From a virus: a DNA stretch of 32,966 bases. The stretch spans positions 1-32,966 of the IMG/VR virus record IMGVR_UViG_3300047469_000122. One strand, 5' to 3'. The translations under genes and the position numbers were made by a program. Below, piece after piece: positions 14,476-22,850 of the stretch. How positions within the stretch are numbered: position 1 is the stretch's first letter; every line of letters begins with the position of its first letter. The notes under the pieces are model-generated. The model saw only the letters and a program-made list of their open reading frames with translations. It did no database searches and was not told the DNA's origin.

Positions 14476-15648
14476 TCAGGCGCCGACGCGGCTGGCGAAG
14501 TCGATTAGGTAGCGATCGGTGATGCGCTGGCGAAGGTTCAGGTTCTCCAGCGGCGGTACCGGGGTGTAGTCGTAGTCCAGGTACAGCTTGCCGGCCTTGA
14601 GGGTGTCCTTGTCGTTGGCGGCTTCGTCGTACCAGCACTCTCCACCGATCAGGTAGCCCAGGCGTACCAGTTCGCGGAATTTGGCGTTGATGCCTTCGAC
14701 GATGTCGCGCACCAGGCTCGCGTGCATAGGCTTGTCGACCGCCCAGAATTGCCCCTCGGCCATGGTGTCGGCCAATACCTGGGCAGTGCGGGTGTAGTTT
14801 TCGAAGGCGAACAGTGGGTCGTCGCTGCAAGTACGGGAGCCCCAGAAGCGGAAGCCTTCGCGACGAATCAGCGTGGTGACATCCGCCGCGTTCAGCAGGC
14901 CGGCGTCGGTGGCCGGGTTCTGCAGATCCCAATAGATGTCCCGGCTCAGACCGGACACACCATTCACCGCCACGTTGGAAAGGGTTTTGTGCCAGCCGAC
15001 CTGCTCATCGAGCTTGGCGCGCAAGCCCAAAGCGCGGGCGATCGCCGAGGCCGGCGCATCGGCATTCAGCGTGGTGTCCCAGTTCACGAAGTCCGGCCAG
15101 ATGGTCATCAGCTCGCGGGCACCGAAGTTTTCACGGTAGGCGATGGCGTCGGAGACCGTCTCGCAGTCCCAGGCACTGGCATAAGCGAATCCCCGCAGTT
15201 TCTGTGCGGTGAGCACCAGCTCCGTGGCCACCGCCAGCGAATCGAGACCAGGTACGCCGAGAATACGAGGTCGCACGCCCAACTGCGCCTCCGCAGCCAA
15301 CAGAGCCTTAAGACCGGTGTACTGACCGCTGGGAGTAACGCCGCCGATCACATTGGTGGTGGTCGCGGCAGCGTCCGCACCTTCGGCGACACGGACAACG
15401 ACGGTGATGGGGCTTGCCTGGTCAGCGATGGCGTCCAAGCTTTTGGCGAGCGTGCCTTGAATACCTGCCTTACCGCTGGCGGTAAGGACGTCGGTTAGCA
15501 GGACGGGGCGATTGAGAGGAAACGCGATCGGATCGGCATCTTCGGCGGTGCAAACCATGCCGACGACGGCGGTTGCGACGGTGCGGATCGGGCGGGTGCC
15601 CTCGTTGATCTCGAGGACGCGTACACCGTGATGGTAATCGGTGGGCAT
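14476..15648 (-). CDS. FI: Tail sheath protein gpFI
   Basis: A 390-residue contractile sheath protein: [20 protein letters not shown] at the N-terminus, a large insertion domain, and a C-terminal handshake region with RRRE-type [39 protein letters not shown]. It is the first gene of the FI-FII-E-T-U-D operon. An Ogr-type site lies 78-96 bp upstream. No clear Shine-Dalgarno sequence precedes ATG 15648; instead an 11-bp inverted repeat starts 9 bp upstream. Confidence 0.94.
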   Translation of the reverse strand: MPTDYHHGVRVLEINEGTRPIRTVATAVVGMVCTAEDADPIAFPLNRPVLLTDVLTASGKAGIQGTLAKSLDAIADQASPITVVVRVAEGADAAATTTNVIGGVTPSGQYTGLKALLAAEAQLGVRPRILGVPGLDSLAVATELVLTAQKLRGFAYASAWDCETVSDAIAYRENFGARELMTIWPDFVNWDTTLNADAPASAIARALGLRAKLDEQVGWHKTLSNVAVNGVSGLSRDIYWDLQNPATDAGLLNAADVTTLIRREGFRFWGSRTCSDDPLFAFENYTRTAQVLADTMAEGQFWAVDKPMHASLVRDIVEGINAKFRELVRLGYLIGGECWYDEAANDKDTLKAGKLYLDYDYTPVPPLENLNLRQRITDRYLIDFASRVGA

Positions 15649-15656
15649 GGGAGAGT

Positions 15657-15689
15657 GCCTGTGCAGTAGTGGAATGACACTGCACAGGC
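15657..15689. repeat. 11-bp inverted repeat in the FI leader
   Basis: GCCTGTGCAGT (15657-15667) and its exact complement (15679-15689) flank an 11-bp centre. There is no T run on either side, so it is not a typical terminator. It lies between the Ogr-type site and the FI start codon, where it could fold in mRNA or bind a protein. Confidence 0.7.
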
Positions 15690-15725
15690 TGCCGCGCGCG
15701 CGCTGAATCGGCGAGCGAAGGGGTT

Positions 15726-15744
15726 TGTAAAACGAAGCCCTACA
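15726..15744 (-). promoter_or_regulatory. Ogr-type late activator site upstream of FI
   Basis: TGTA (15726-15729), 11 bp, TACA (15741-15744); extended arms TTTGTA and TACAAA. The same TGTA-N11-TACA pattern occurs before V and in the O/P divergence. P2 late promoters carry a dyad near -55 bound by Ogr. That spacing would place transcription start near 15680. The interval 15649-15799 holds no gene. Confidence 0.7.
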
Positions 15745-15799
15745 AAGGGATGTTTGTTACGCGTGACTAAGAAGAGGCAATGCCCATCAGTCCGAGGCG

Positions 15800-16354
15800 T
15801 TATTCAGGCAAATCGGCGAGCCATGCCGGCGGTGATGGTCGGCCCGCTGGATCGGGAAATTGTTCCGCGTCGGTCCAGTTGCGCAGCGCCTGCCGGTAGA
15901 CGTATAGCTCCGAGCGCTGCTCGGCCGTGATCGGGTAATCCGGCATGGCCAGATAATCCGAAGCGGCAATTCGCGCATTGCGCCACGCGCGTTCCACTTC
16001 CTGCGCGGCCTCCAGCTGCGCAGCCGCATCCAGTATCCACGCATCACTGGACCAGATATAAAAGCGACCGGGCCACGTTTTTTCGGTCAGTCCCTCCGGC
16101 AGCGCCCCCAACCTGTCATTGATAACCTCGGCGCCGTCTTCGGTGCGGTAGACAACGCCCCGGTGGTCCGCCAGTTGTTGGGCCTTGCCGGCGACCCACG
16201 CCCACACGCAACCTGCCGCTGGCGGCGCCAACGCCTTGGCCAACTTTAGCGCCCCTTCTGGCACTTGAATACCAACGCCCGGCACCTCAATCAGGGCGAT
16301 CGGCCCGAACAGCTCGCCGGTTGGGCCCGGCATGTAAATAACACTCATAGACAC
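15800..16354 (-). CDS. Tail fibre assembly protein
   Basis: A 184-residue protein at the P2 G position, directly downstream of the fibre gene (1-bp gap). The C-terminal half has the common fibre-chaperone region: RIAASDYLAMPDYPITAEQRSELYVYRQALRNW, then FPDPAGRPSPPAWL, resembling DUF4376/tail-assembly chaperones. The N-terminal part (MPGPTGELFGPIALIEVPGVGIQVP) is matched to its own fibre. It is thought to help fold or attach the fibre. The family is clear; the exact subfamily is less sure. Confidence 0.82.
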   Translation of the reverse strand: MSMSVIYMPGPTGELFGPIALIEVPGVGIQVPEGALKLAKALAPPAAGCVWAWVAGKAQQLADHRGVVYRTEDGAEVINDRLGALPEGLTEKTWPGRFYIWSSDAWILDAAAQLEAAQEVERAWRNARIAASDYLAMPDYPITAEQRSELYVYRQALRNWTDAEQFPDPAGRPSPPAWLADLPE

Positions 16355-16355
16355 C

Positions 16356-17846
16356 TCAGATCAGTTTGATACGGCCAGGGTAAGCCACGTTGAGCGGCCG
16401 GGTTTCGGTGGCAGTGCGCGCCACGCGCGACGCGTCAAAAGTCATCTGAATGCAGCCGGTTGTACCGCTGCCACCTGGGAGCGAAACACCGCCGTTGACT
16501 TGGACGTTAAACGCCCCGGTCGCGGTCCCGCCAATTTGCACACCGTTCAGGGCGCCCATGCTGCCGGTGATGTTCTGTAGTGCGTCCACCTGCTGACTGC
16601 CCGCAACGCGAGCCGCATCGATCGCCCGAGCCTCATCGAGAAAGCGCATAAACACCCCACGCCCTTCCGGCGTGCGAAAGGTGTCGACACCATCCCCCGA
16701 GGTCCAACAACCTTCCTTGCCCACCCGCAGTGCATCCGTCGTCAACATCCCCGACTGTTGCGCGTGGTCCCACACCCACGGCCATTCCGCGCGGTTGTAG
16801 GTCAGCCCGTGATAAAGCCCCCAGCCGCCCGGGGCCAGAACCGTGGTCGTCTCGGCCACTGGGCGGCCCAATGGCGTGCTATCGAAGCGCGCCACAGGGA
16901 ACCAGTTGCCCGCGCCGTCACTGCGCAGATGCCAGTAGTCGCCGGCGCCCATCAAGACTAAAAACGAATACCCCTCAGCACGCAGATGGGTATGGAACTT
17001 GATTTTGTCCGAGCCCGCCGCCCTGACCACCAGACGATTGCCGGTGTTGTCGGTACGGCGCACGACCACATCACGCACGCCCAGCGCTTCATTGGCCGCT
17101 GGCAGGTCCACGGTAACCGGTACGGTTGCCGCACCAATCAACACCAGCCCCAGCTCGGCCGACACCAGCGCTTTCGACGCCGCGACAGTCACGACCGGAA
17201 TGGCCAACGCCGACTTGATCAAGTTGGTCGTTTCGGTCTTGGTATAGGCGTCGGTGATACCCATGCCGGTCAACGTGTTCGGGTTGTCCCCAGACACAAC
17301 AATCCCGCGATCATTGGTTTTAACCCGAGTCCATTCTCCCACCGTCTTATTTTTCGGCAGCACATCCAGAATGGCCGCATCGACGTAGGCGCGTGAGGCC
17401 AGCACAATCGACGGATCGATCTTGAGTGTGATGTTGCCGGCACTTGTGACAATGAAATTCATCCGAACGATTTGCGTGCGGCCTGAACCTTGTGACAGGA
17501 CCGGCTTGAAGCTCGGCGCGCAGTTGGCTACGGCCACCATGTCGCCGTCCGAATCGTACAGGGCGATCTCGCGGATCCACTTACCGCCTTCATCGGCGGG
17601 GATAATTTGCTCGGCGATAATCACTGCCGGATTGACTGGATCGATTTTGAGCTGATTCAGCGGCCGGCGGCGCCATTCGTTGATTAACCTGGTCTGCGCA
17701 GCATTGGGGATCGGGTCCGTGCCGTTGGCATCACCCACGCCCATCTCGGTGATGTTCCAGGGAATGCCAAGTGCGTCGGCGTTCGCCTGCTTGGCCATCC
17801 CCACGTTCGTGAGGATCGCAAAAAACTGCGAGTTCGCATCAATCAT
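16356..17846 (-). CDS. H: Tail fibre protein gpH
   Basis: A 496-residue fibre protein. Residues 1-150 are the conserved baseplate-attachment region (DUF3751-like: FFAILTNVGMAKQANADALGIPWNITEMGVGDANG). A variable shaft follows, with a collar-like YNRAEWPWVWDHAQQSGML and GRGVFMRFLDEARAID, and the distal end is IQMTFDASRVARTATETRPLNVAYPGRIKLI. The distal part should decide the host receptor. It overlaps the gpI stop by 8 bp. It is shorter than P2 gpH. Confidence 0.88.
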   Translation of the reverse strand: MIDANSQFFAILTNVGMAKQANADALGIPWNITEMGVGDANGTDPIPNAAQTRLINEWRRRPLNQLKIDPVNPAVIIAEQIIPADEGGKWIREIALYDSDGDMVAVANCAPSFKPVLSQGSGRTQIVRMNFIVTSAGNITLKIDPSIVLASRAYVDAAILDVLPKNKTVGEWTRVKTNDRGIVVSGDNPNTLTGMGITDAYTKTETTNLIKSALAIPVVTVAASKALVSAELGLVLIGAATVPVTVDLPAANEALGVRDVVVRRTDNTGNRLVVRAAGSDKIKFHTHLRAEGYSFLVLMGAGDYWHLRSDGAGNWFPVARFDSTPLGRPVAETTTVLAPGGWGLYHGLTYNRAEWPWVWDHAQQSGMLTTDALRVGKEGCWTSGDGVDTFRTPEGRGVFMRFLDEARAIDAARVAGSQQVDALQNITGSMGALNGVQIGGTATGAFNVQVNGGVSLPGGSGTTGCIQMTFDASRVARTATETRPLNVAYPGRIKLI

Positions 17847-18453
17847 AATAAACGTCCAGGGTGTCTATGGAATGTTCGCGGCCCACTACGCCGAAGGTCC
17901 CGGCGACCTCGATGTCACGCATGAGCGGCGGGTAAACGTCGATTTCGTCGCCTTCGTACAAGGCGACGCGGATATCTAAACTTCCGCTTGATTCGAGGCT
18001 GATCGCCAAGCCGGTCAGATGGCGGCTGACGGGTTTGGCGTCATCGATCAGGCGTTCCAGCTCCTGATACATTTCCTCAGTGATCCCGGTGTCCAGCACG
18101 CCGACCTTCAGTGCAAAGGTGCCTGGCACCCCTGTAGGCACCGTGTGGAACCACTCCACAATCTCGATCAGGTAACCCAGAGGCTCAACTACGCGCCGGA
18201 GTGCTCCGATCGTTCCTTTGCGGGAGTGGATGAAGAACGACCCTTTGATGACCTGACGTTTGGTGGCCTCCGACCAGGTGCTGTCCCAGCGGTCGACCGA
18301 GAATGCCCAGGCGAGGTAGGGCAGTAGGTGCACCGGGCATCGATCAGGATTCAGCAAATCCCTGATCGGAATCGGTACCCGCTCAATTTGCGCGAGCGCC
18401 TCCGCCGCCAGCCGCTCAAGCTGTTTGGCGTTCGGCGGCAACAGGCCTGTCAT
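17839..18453 (-). CDS. I: Baseplate protein gpI
   Basis: A 204-residue tail protein of the P2 gpI family: LLPPNAKQLERLAAEALAQIERVPIPIRDLLNPDRCP, then LPYLAWAFSVDRWDSTWSEATKRQVIKGSFFIHSRKGTIGALRR, which is the most conserved stretch. It is a baseplate wedge component. It overlaps J by 4 bp upstream and H by 8 bp downstream. Confidence 0.93.
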   Translation of the reverse strand: MTGLLPPNAKQLERLAAEALAQIERVPIPIRDLLNPDRCPVHLLPYLAWAFSVDRWDSTWSEATKRQVIKGSFFIHSRKGTIGALRRVVEPLGYLIEIVEWFHTVPTGVPGTFALKVGVLDTGITEEMYQELERLIDDAKPVSRHLTGLAISLESSGSLDIRVALYEGDEIDVYPPLMRDIEVAGTFGVVGREHSIDTLDVYYD

Positions 18454-19364
18454 GACAGCGCACCAACGGCCACGCTGTAGCCGGTGCAGTAAGCCGCTTC
18501 GGCTTCGTTCGGAGAGATATCGGCCCAGTTATTCAGAACCACCTTACGCACGCCCTCGACATGCAGCGCGGCATGAATAGCCGACTCGGAAACCTCGACG
18601 CCCAAGCGCCGGCGCTGGCTGATGAACGCGACTAGGCGGGCTTGCGCCGCTTCACGGATTGGCTCCGCTTCTGGGCCCGTGGTGGCGAGATAGAGCACCG
18701 CGTCGACCTGGTAAGGCAGTACAGTCGCCGACTGCACCGTTAGCCGATCGGCCACCGGGCGGCGATCATCGTCACTGAGGTATCGGCTGACGACATCCAG
18801 CAACGCCTGGTCGACGCTCCCGTCTCCGACCAAACCCTGAACCGTGACGACGACAACCGCCGGCGATGGACTTTCGGCCGTTGCGTCAGCAACGCGACCG
18901 TCTGCGCTGCGCGCATGCAGGATGTAGCTATTACGGGGGCCAGCCGTGGAAAGCCCTTCCCATGCCATCTGCGCCCGCTCGCGCAGCGAGTCGTCCGATT
19001 CCATTACGGCTACGATCGGCGGGACGGCGGCGCTGTTACCCGGGGTCACGACAAGGCGTTCGACATTGACGTTGCCGGCGAGGTGCTCGAGGTCCTTGCC
19101 CTTGGCTTTAGCCAGCATATTGGCCAGCGATGCTTCGTTCACACGCTGACGCAGCAGCATTTCGCGATACGCGTTCTCCTGCAGGAGTTTGGTCAGAGGC
19201 TCCGACTCTACGGCCAATGTTGCGGCGACTTCGGCCTGCTGCTCTACGGGCCAGAGGCTGACTGCGTAGGCCTTTCGTTCGGCGAGAATCAGTTCGTAGT
19301 CGATCTGCTCAACGACATCAGGATCGGGAAGCTGAGCCAGGTCGATAGGTGTAAAAGTTTTCAT
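18450..19364 (-). CDS. J: Baseplate wedge protein gpJ
   Basis: A 304-residue protein of the P2 gpJ family (baseplate J/gp47): FTPIDLAQLPDPDVVEQIDYELILAERKAYAVSLWP at the N-terminus, then LLQENAYREMLLRQRVNEAS and LAGNVNVERLVVTPG. With W it forms the wedge that links hub and fibres. The W stop overlaps its start by 4 bp. Confidence 0.94.
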   Translation of the reverse strand: MKTFTPIDLAQLPDPDVVEQIDYELILAERKAYAVSLWPVEQQAEVAATLAVESEPLTKLLQENAYREMLLRQRVNEASLANMLAKAKGKDLEHLAGNVNVERLVVTPGNSAAVPPIVAVMESDDSLRERAQMAWEGLSTAGPRNSYILHARSADGRVADATAESPSPAVVVVTVQGLVGDGSVDQALLDVVSRYLSDDDRRPVADRLTVQSATVLPYQVDAVLYLATTGPEAEPIREAAQARLVAFISQRRRLGVEVSESAIHAALHVEGVRKVVLNNWADISPNEAEAAYCTGYSVAVGALS

Positions 19365-19714
19365 GCTGTCGCTCCCAAGCTGAGAGGAACGCTTAGGCTC
19401 AGCGGCTCATTGGTGTCGACCAAGCTACCTTCGATGTCGAGAATCGCTTGGCCGGCAACATCGCCCAGGGTCAGCTGGACGCGACTCAGTCGAATCCGCG
19501 GTTCCCAGCGCATCAGCGCGATAGCTGTGGCCGCATAAGCCTGCAGCCGAGTCGCGCTGTTGAGCGGCCAATCAATCAGATCAGCGAGCTGGCTGCCGTA
19601 TTCGCGCCGCATTACGCGGGTCCCGATGGGTGTGGTCAGAATGTCGGCGATCGATTGCACCAGGTGATCGTTGCCGACGAGGCTACGGCCGGTATTGCCG
19701 TTCATGCCGATCAT
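19361..19714 (-). CDS. W: Baseplate wedge protein gpW
   Basis: A 117-residue protein of the gp25/P2 gpW family: NDHLVQSIADILTTPIGTRVMRREYGSQLADLIDWP, containing the EPR-like wedge core (MRREYGS), then MRWEPRIRLSRVQL. It starts within the last codons of V and ends within the start of J, as in a tightly coupled operon. Confidence 0.93.
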   Translation of the reverse strand: MIGMNGNTGRSLVGNDHLVQSIADILTTPIGTRVMRREYGSQLADLIDWPLNSATRLQAYAATAIALMRWEPRIRLSRVQLTLGDVAGQAILDIEGSLVDTNEPLSLSVPLSLGATA

Positions 19715-20256
19715 GGGACTGGCCCATCGGAAAGCGCATTGCCACGCATCACGCCCGAGGTGCGGTGATTGACCAGGCTGATTTTCTGTTCGCCGGCGAC
19801 GACGTCCTTGGTCACGTTAACCAGGCCGTCGATATCGACATCGCCCTTGATTTTCAGACCACTGGGTACTATCAGCTCGACCTTGCCTCCCTCGGGCAAC
19901 GTGGCAGTCAACGTGTGAGTCGCGGTGTCGTAGTCGACTAGTGCCCCGTCGCGGTACCGGCGCCGGCGCCGGGTTGGCACGTTGTCAGGAGCAGGGAAGC
20001 GATCGCTGTACACGCCGAAAATGACAAACCCGTGAGCCGGATTGCCGGAAGGGGAGAGCACCAGGCACTGCTCGTCCACGCTGGGCGGATCCCAGTCGCT
20101 GTCCTCACCAGCCCGAAGGGCGAAGAACGGCAACCAGTCGGTCAGCAGGCCACCGGTTTTCACGCGGCAACGAGGTTTCTCCGGATCGAGCTCGGCGATG
20201 GTGCCGGCTCGGATCAGGTTTTCAAGGCGTCGGGTCAGTTCAGTAAGAGAGTCCAT
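19711..20256 (-). CDS. V: Baseplate spike protein gpV
   Basis: A 181-residue spike of the P2 gpV family: LTELTRRLENLIRAGTIAELDPEKPRCRVKTGGLLTDWLPFF (OB fold), DPPSVDEQCLVLSPSG, then a beta-helix (GLKIKGDVDIDGLVNVTKDV) and a tip. The family's tip normally carries an HxH iron-binding motif; here the tip reads NHRTSGVMRGN, with only one histidine. The start at 20256 (MDSL) is chosen because the family begins there; a longer frame to 20292 exists. It is the first gene of the V-W-J-I-H-G operon, 48 bp behind an Ogr-type site. Confidence 0.92.
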   Translation of the reverse strand: MDSLTELTRRLENLIRAGTIAELDPEKPRCRVKTGGLLTDWLPFFALRAGEDSDWDPPSVDEQCLVLSPSGNPAHGFVIFGVYSDRFPAPDNVPTRRRRRYRDGALVDYDTATHTLTATLPEGGKVELIVPSGLKIKGDVDIDGLVNVTKDVVAGEQKISLVNHRTSGVMRGNALSDGPVP

Positions 20257-20303
20257 GCCGCCGATGTTGCAGGTCGCGCGTGCGAGCCGCATCGGCGGGG
20301 GGC

Positions 20304-20322
20304 TGTAGCGCGAGTGCGTACA
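20304..20322 (-). promoter_or_regulatory. Ogr-type late activator site upstream of V
   Basis: TGTA (20304-20307), 11 bp, TACA (20319-20322), lying between the S stop and the V start. Its centre is 57 bp from the V start codon. If the P2 spacing of about -55 holds, the V transcript would have almost no leader; otherwise the spacing in this phage differs. Confidence 0.65.
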
Positions 20323-20330
20323 GGAGAGGG

Positions 20331-20783
20331 TCAGCTGGTGAGGTGATCGATGAGCAGATTTCGGATGTTTTCCAACTCGTCGCCGCTGAATCCCAGCAGC
20401 TGCCGCGTTTCGTATTGCACATCCGATTGGCCGCGCTCAGGTCGATCTTTCAGGCCGAATTGGTGAACCCGGGCGATGCGGCTCACGCGACCCACGAAGC
20501 CGACGGACAAGCCATTTGCGGTGCTTTCGGCGCGCATGTAACGGGCAGATTTCAGCTTGGTGAACATTTTGCTCTTGATCCGGCCCTTTTTCCCACGCAG
20601 GTCCTTGGGTTTGCGAGGTGCGAACGCTGAGCCATCAGGATTGCGCTGCGTCGTGATGCGTTTCGACTGGCTACGACGAAGATCCCGGGCGACGACGCTG
20701 AGCAGCTTGCGGCGTTCTCCCTCGTCCAGTTTGGCAATCAACACTGAAACCCATGTTTCCAGCGCCTGCAGGTCATTGCTCAT
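20331..20783 (-). CDS. S: Tail completion protein gpS
   Basis: A 150-residue protein of the P2 gpS/virion morphogenesis family: LQALETWVSVLIAKLDEGERRKLLSVVARDLRRSQSKRITTQRNPDGSAF, followed by PRKPKDLRGKKGRIK and the C-terminal ARVHQFGLKDRPERG. It is needed for tail completion and tail-head joining. Its start overlaps the R stop by 4 bp. Confidence 0.93.
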   Translation of the reverse strand: MSNDLQALETWVSVLIAKLDEGERRKLLSVVARDLRRSQSKRITTQRNPDGSAFAPRKPKDLRGKKGRIKSKMFTKLKSARYMRAESTANGLSVGFVGRVSRIARVHQFGLKDRPERGQSDVQYETRQLLGFSGDELENIRNLLIDHLTS

Positions 20784-21262
20784 GGTTTACCCCACTGCGA
20801 AACCAACTCGCCGCTGGGTGTCCTGAGCTCAAGTCCAGGCGTGAAGAACAACTCATCATCGACGACAGGCTCTGGTGGGTGATTGACGAGCAGCGTGCCG
20901 TCGTCCTGACGTTTGACGATCACGCGCTCTGTGAGTGGCAACTTGATCGATAGGTCGACCTTGCTGTTGTCCAAGACATCGGCTTCGAACGCGACGGCTG
21001 TTTTACTGCGTTCGACGTTTTCCATCAGCTCCCGTTGATTGATCAGGATCCAGGCGAACAAGGGAATGGCGATCGCGTCGGGGTGGCCAGCGTAATCCGT
21101 GAAGATCAGGTTCAGCGTGTAGCTGTATTCGAACGACAACCCAACGGCAGCGGTGCTGCGCATGGTGCCGTTGTCGATGAACACCATCAGGCGGTCCGGG
21201 TTTTTCTTTAACTCCGGTACCGAGGCGAGCAGGTGAGCGCGTAGAGATTCTGGTTTGTTCAT
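20780..21262 (-). CDS. R: Tail completion protein gpR
   Basis: A 160-residue protein of the P2 gpR family: MNKPESLRAHLLASVPELKKNPDRLMVFIDNGTMRST, then LSFEYSYTLNLIFTDYAGHPDAIAIPLFAWILINQREL. The start at 21262 overlaps the LysC stop (ATGA); a frame reaching 21328 adds residues that are the LysC region read in another frame and is rejected. It acts with S in tail completion. Confidence 0.92.
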   Translation of the reverse strand: MNKPESLRAHLLASVPELKKNPDRLMVFIDNGTMRSTAAVGLSFEYSYTLNLIFTDYAGHPDAIAIPLFAWILINQRELMENVERSKTAVAFEADVLDNSKVDLSIKLPLTERVIVKRQDDGTLLVNHPPEPVVDDELFFTPGLELRTPSGELVSQWGKP

Positions 21263-21525
21263 GGTCGGCCTGCCTGGGCCTGCTGATGCTGGTAAACCAT
21301 ATCGACCTGCGCAGCGCATTGGGCCCAATCGTTCTCGGTGACGTCCTGGTCGTTGAGCAGGGCGCCGTTCTTGTCCGGTTTAGTCGCCGACAGGGTGCAG
21401 GGCACCACGGCCGGACAACCAGTCGCGATAAGCAGCGGCTCCGGTGATGGCGGGGCGCTCGCGCATCCGGCGAGCAGCATCAGGGAGAGGCTGATCAGCC
21501 CAAAAGCGAAGTTCGGCATTCTCAC
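21259..21525 (-). CDS. lysC: Rz1-like outer-membrane spanin lipoprotein (LysC)
   Basis: An 88-residue protein starting MRMPNFAFGLISLSLMLLAGC: a lipoprotein signal with lipobox LAGC, cysteine at residue 21, and a proline-containing mature part. It starts inside lysB in another frame (nested Rz/Rz1 arrangement). As o-spanin it would pair with LysB to disrupt the outer membrane at lysis. Confidence 0.87.
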   Translation of the reverse strand: MRMPNFAFGLISLSLMLLAGCASAPPSPEPLLIATGCPAVVPCTLSATKPDKNGALLNDQDVTENDWAQCAAQVDMVYQHQQAQAGRP

Positions 21526-21811
21526 GTTTCAAGTCCTCGATCGTTCGTTGCCGGGCGGCGAGCCCTTGGCGCAGTTGGTCTTGCACGCTGCGCAATGCAG
21601 CCTGGGCGGTCCGTTCGTCCTGTAGCGACGCCTGAAGTTGAGCGGCCGTCTGCTCACTGCGCGTCGCTCGAGCAAGCGCTGCATCAGCGGCATCTTGTGC
21701 CCGGCCTGTTTTTTGATCTGCGACCTCAATCCGTTGGCTCTGAGCCCAGATCAGCAGCGTGATCGAGGCGAGCAGGGCGAACCCGTACAGCGCCTGGCGC
21801 AGCGTGCTCAC
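21380..21811 (-). CDS. lysB: Rz-like inner-membrane spanin (LysB)
   Basis: A 143-residue protein: an N-terminal transmembrane anchor (about residues 7-23, ALYGFALLASITLLIWA), then a long periplasmic coiled coil rich in A, Q and R (about 30-100), and a C-terminal WADQPLPDAARRMRERP motif typical of P2 LysB. It is the i-spanin. It overlaps the upstream 68-residue gene by 4 bp, and lysC is nested in its 3' part. Confidence 0.88.
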   Translation of the reverse strand: MSTLRQALYGFALLASITLLIWAQSQRIEVADQKTGRAQDAADAALARATRSEQTAAQLQASLQDERTAQAALRSVQDQLRQGLAARQRTIEDLKRENAELRFWADQPLPDAARRMRERPAITGAAAYRDWLSGRGALHPVGD

Positions 21812-22014
21812 GCGCGGTACCAGCCGGCTGCATTCATCGCAGCCGTATCGAGTTTGCGCACGTCGCCGCAGACGACTACAGCCTTTACGCCCGGTTTCGC
21901 GACTGCTATCGCTTCACCGAGTGCCCGGGCCAGTTCAAAGGGAGAGCCCGCCGGCAGGAGAAAGACGTCGCCATCGACGGGGCTGAGTTTGTGGATTTGT
22001 TCTTGGTCAATCAT
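21808..22014 (-). CDS. Small lysis-cassette protein of unknown function
   Basis: A 68-residue protein (IHKLSPVDGDVFLLPAGSP, AGSPFELARALGEAIAVA, VKAVVVCGDVRKLD) with no signal or membrane segment. It lies between the endolysin and lysB with 4-bp overlaps on both sides, so it is translated with the lysis genes. I recognise the type as a recurring small protein in Pseudomonas P2-like cassettes, but no function is known to me. Confidence 0.65.
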   Translation of the reverse strand: MIDQEQIHKLSPVDGDVFLLPAGSPFELARALGEAIAVAKPGVKAVVVCGDVRKLDTAAMNAAGWYRA

Positions 22015-22850
22015 GCGGCCTCCGGTATGGGGCAGCCCGCAGCGTGACGCTGATAGGCGCGCTCCAGCTTGGTGTCGTACAGGTTGCGAGCGTAGTTGGG
22101 GCCGTTATAGGCCTTGGCGAACGCCGCCCATTTTTTACCCTTCAGCGCCTTGAGCAGCGCCGGGTCAGCTTCGATAAAACGCACGAAGGCTTCGAATTGC
22201 TCGTTCTCGTTCCTGGCCATCCGATCGGTAAAGTCCGTCACGCTGGCGTATCCGAGGCGCACGGCGTGGTAACCCATCACCTGGAAGGCGCCCCAGCTGG
22301 CCGACTCCAACGCGCAACGGTCGTCAATCAGTCGGGCATTCGCCAGGCGTTGATGCTCTGCTGTTCCGCCGGAGTAACCCCCGGATTTCGGATTGACCAG
22401 GTTGGGCTGGACCACCGCCAATTGGTCGGCGTGGGCCTTCAAGTCTTCTGGATCATCACCAGGTGCGCGCGGCGTGCTGAGCTGGCGATACATGATGTGT
22501 CGCTCGAAAAGAATCTTCGGCTTGCCGTTGTCCAGGAATCCGCTGCCTTCGCTTTCGACTTCGTTCACCGCCATGACTGCCGCGAGCTCAACGCCAAGGC
22601 GCGCAGCCGCGTTTACCAACCGTTCGTGCTGGAGCAGGTTCGAACAATCCACGCCGGCCAGCGCCAGAGCGGTTTTCGAGCCGGCAATACCGTCAATTAC
22701 CAGCCCAGCCTTGCGCTGGTAATTACGCACCGCGAACTCGGTGGCATCACCGAAATCGCCGTCCGGGTCCAGTCCGGCGCCGTGCAGGTTGAGGCGCTGT
22801 TGCAGTGTGCGGACGTCTTGCCCGCGATCGCCGTGGCGCAAAACACTCAT
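22011..22850 (-). CDS. Endolysin: N-acetylmuramidase with peptidoglycan-binding domain
   Basis: A 279-residue lysis enzyme. Residues 5-65 are a peptidoglycan-binding type 1 domain (LRHGDRGQDVRTLQQRLNLHGAGLDPDGDFGDATEFAV). Residues 80-265 are an N-acetylmuramidase (DUF3380-like) domain: VNEVESEGSGFLDNGKPKILFERHIMYRQL with the catalytic Glu in NEVESEG, then SASWGAFQVMGYHA and FAKAYNGPNYARN. It replaces the P2 K lysozyme. No signal sequence is present, so release should depend on the holin next to it, whose stop it overlaps. Confidence 0.93.
   Translation of the reverse strand: MSVLRHGDRGQDVRTLQQRLNLHGAGLDPDGDFGDATEFAVRNYQRKAGLVIDGIAGSKTALALAGVDCSNLLQHERLVNAAARLGVELAAVMAVNEVESEGSGFLDNGKPKILFERHIMYRQLSTPRAPGDDPEDLKAHADQLAVVQPNLVNPKSGGYSGGTAEHQRLANARLIDDRCALESASWGAFQVMGYHAVRLGYASVTDFTDRMARNENEQFEAFVRFIEADPALLKALKGKKWAAFAKAYNGPNYARNLYDTKLERAYQRHAAGCPIPEAA

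Noticed and set aside
15657-15689. Inverted repeat as an intrinsic terminator for the fibre operon
   Set aside because: No T run follows the stem on either strand.
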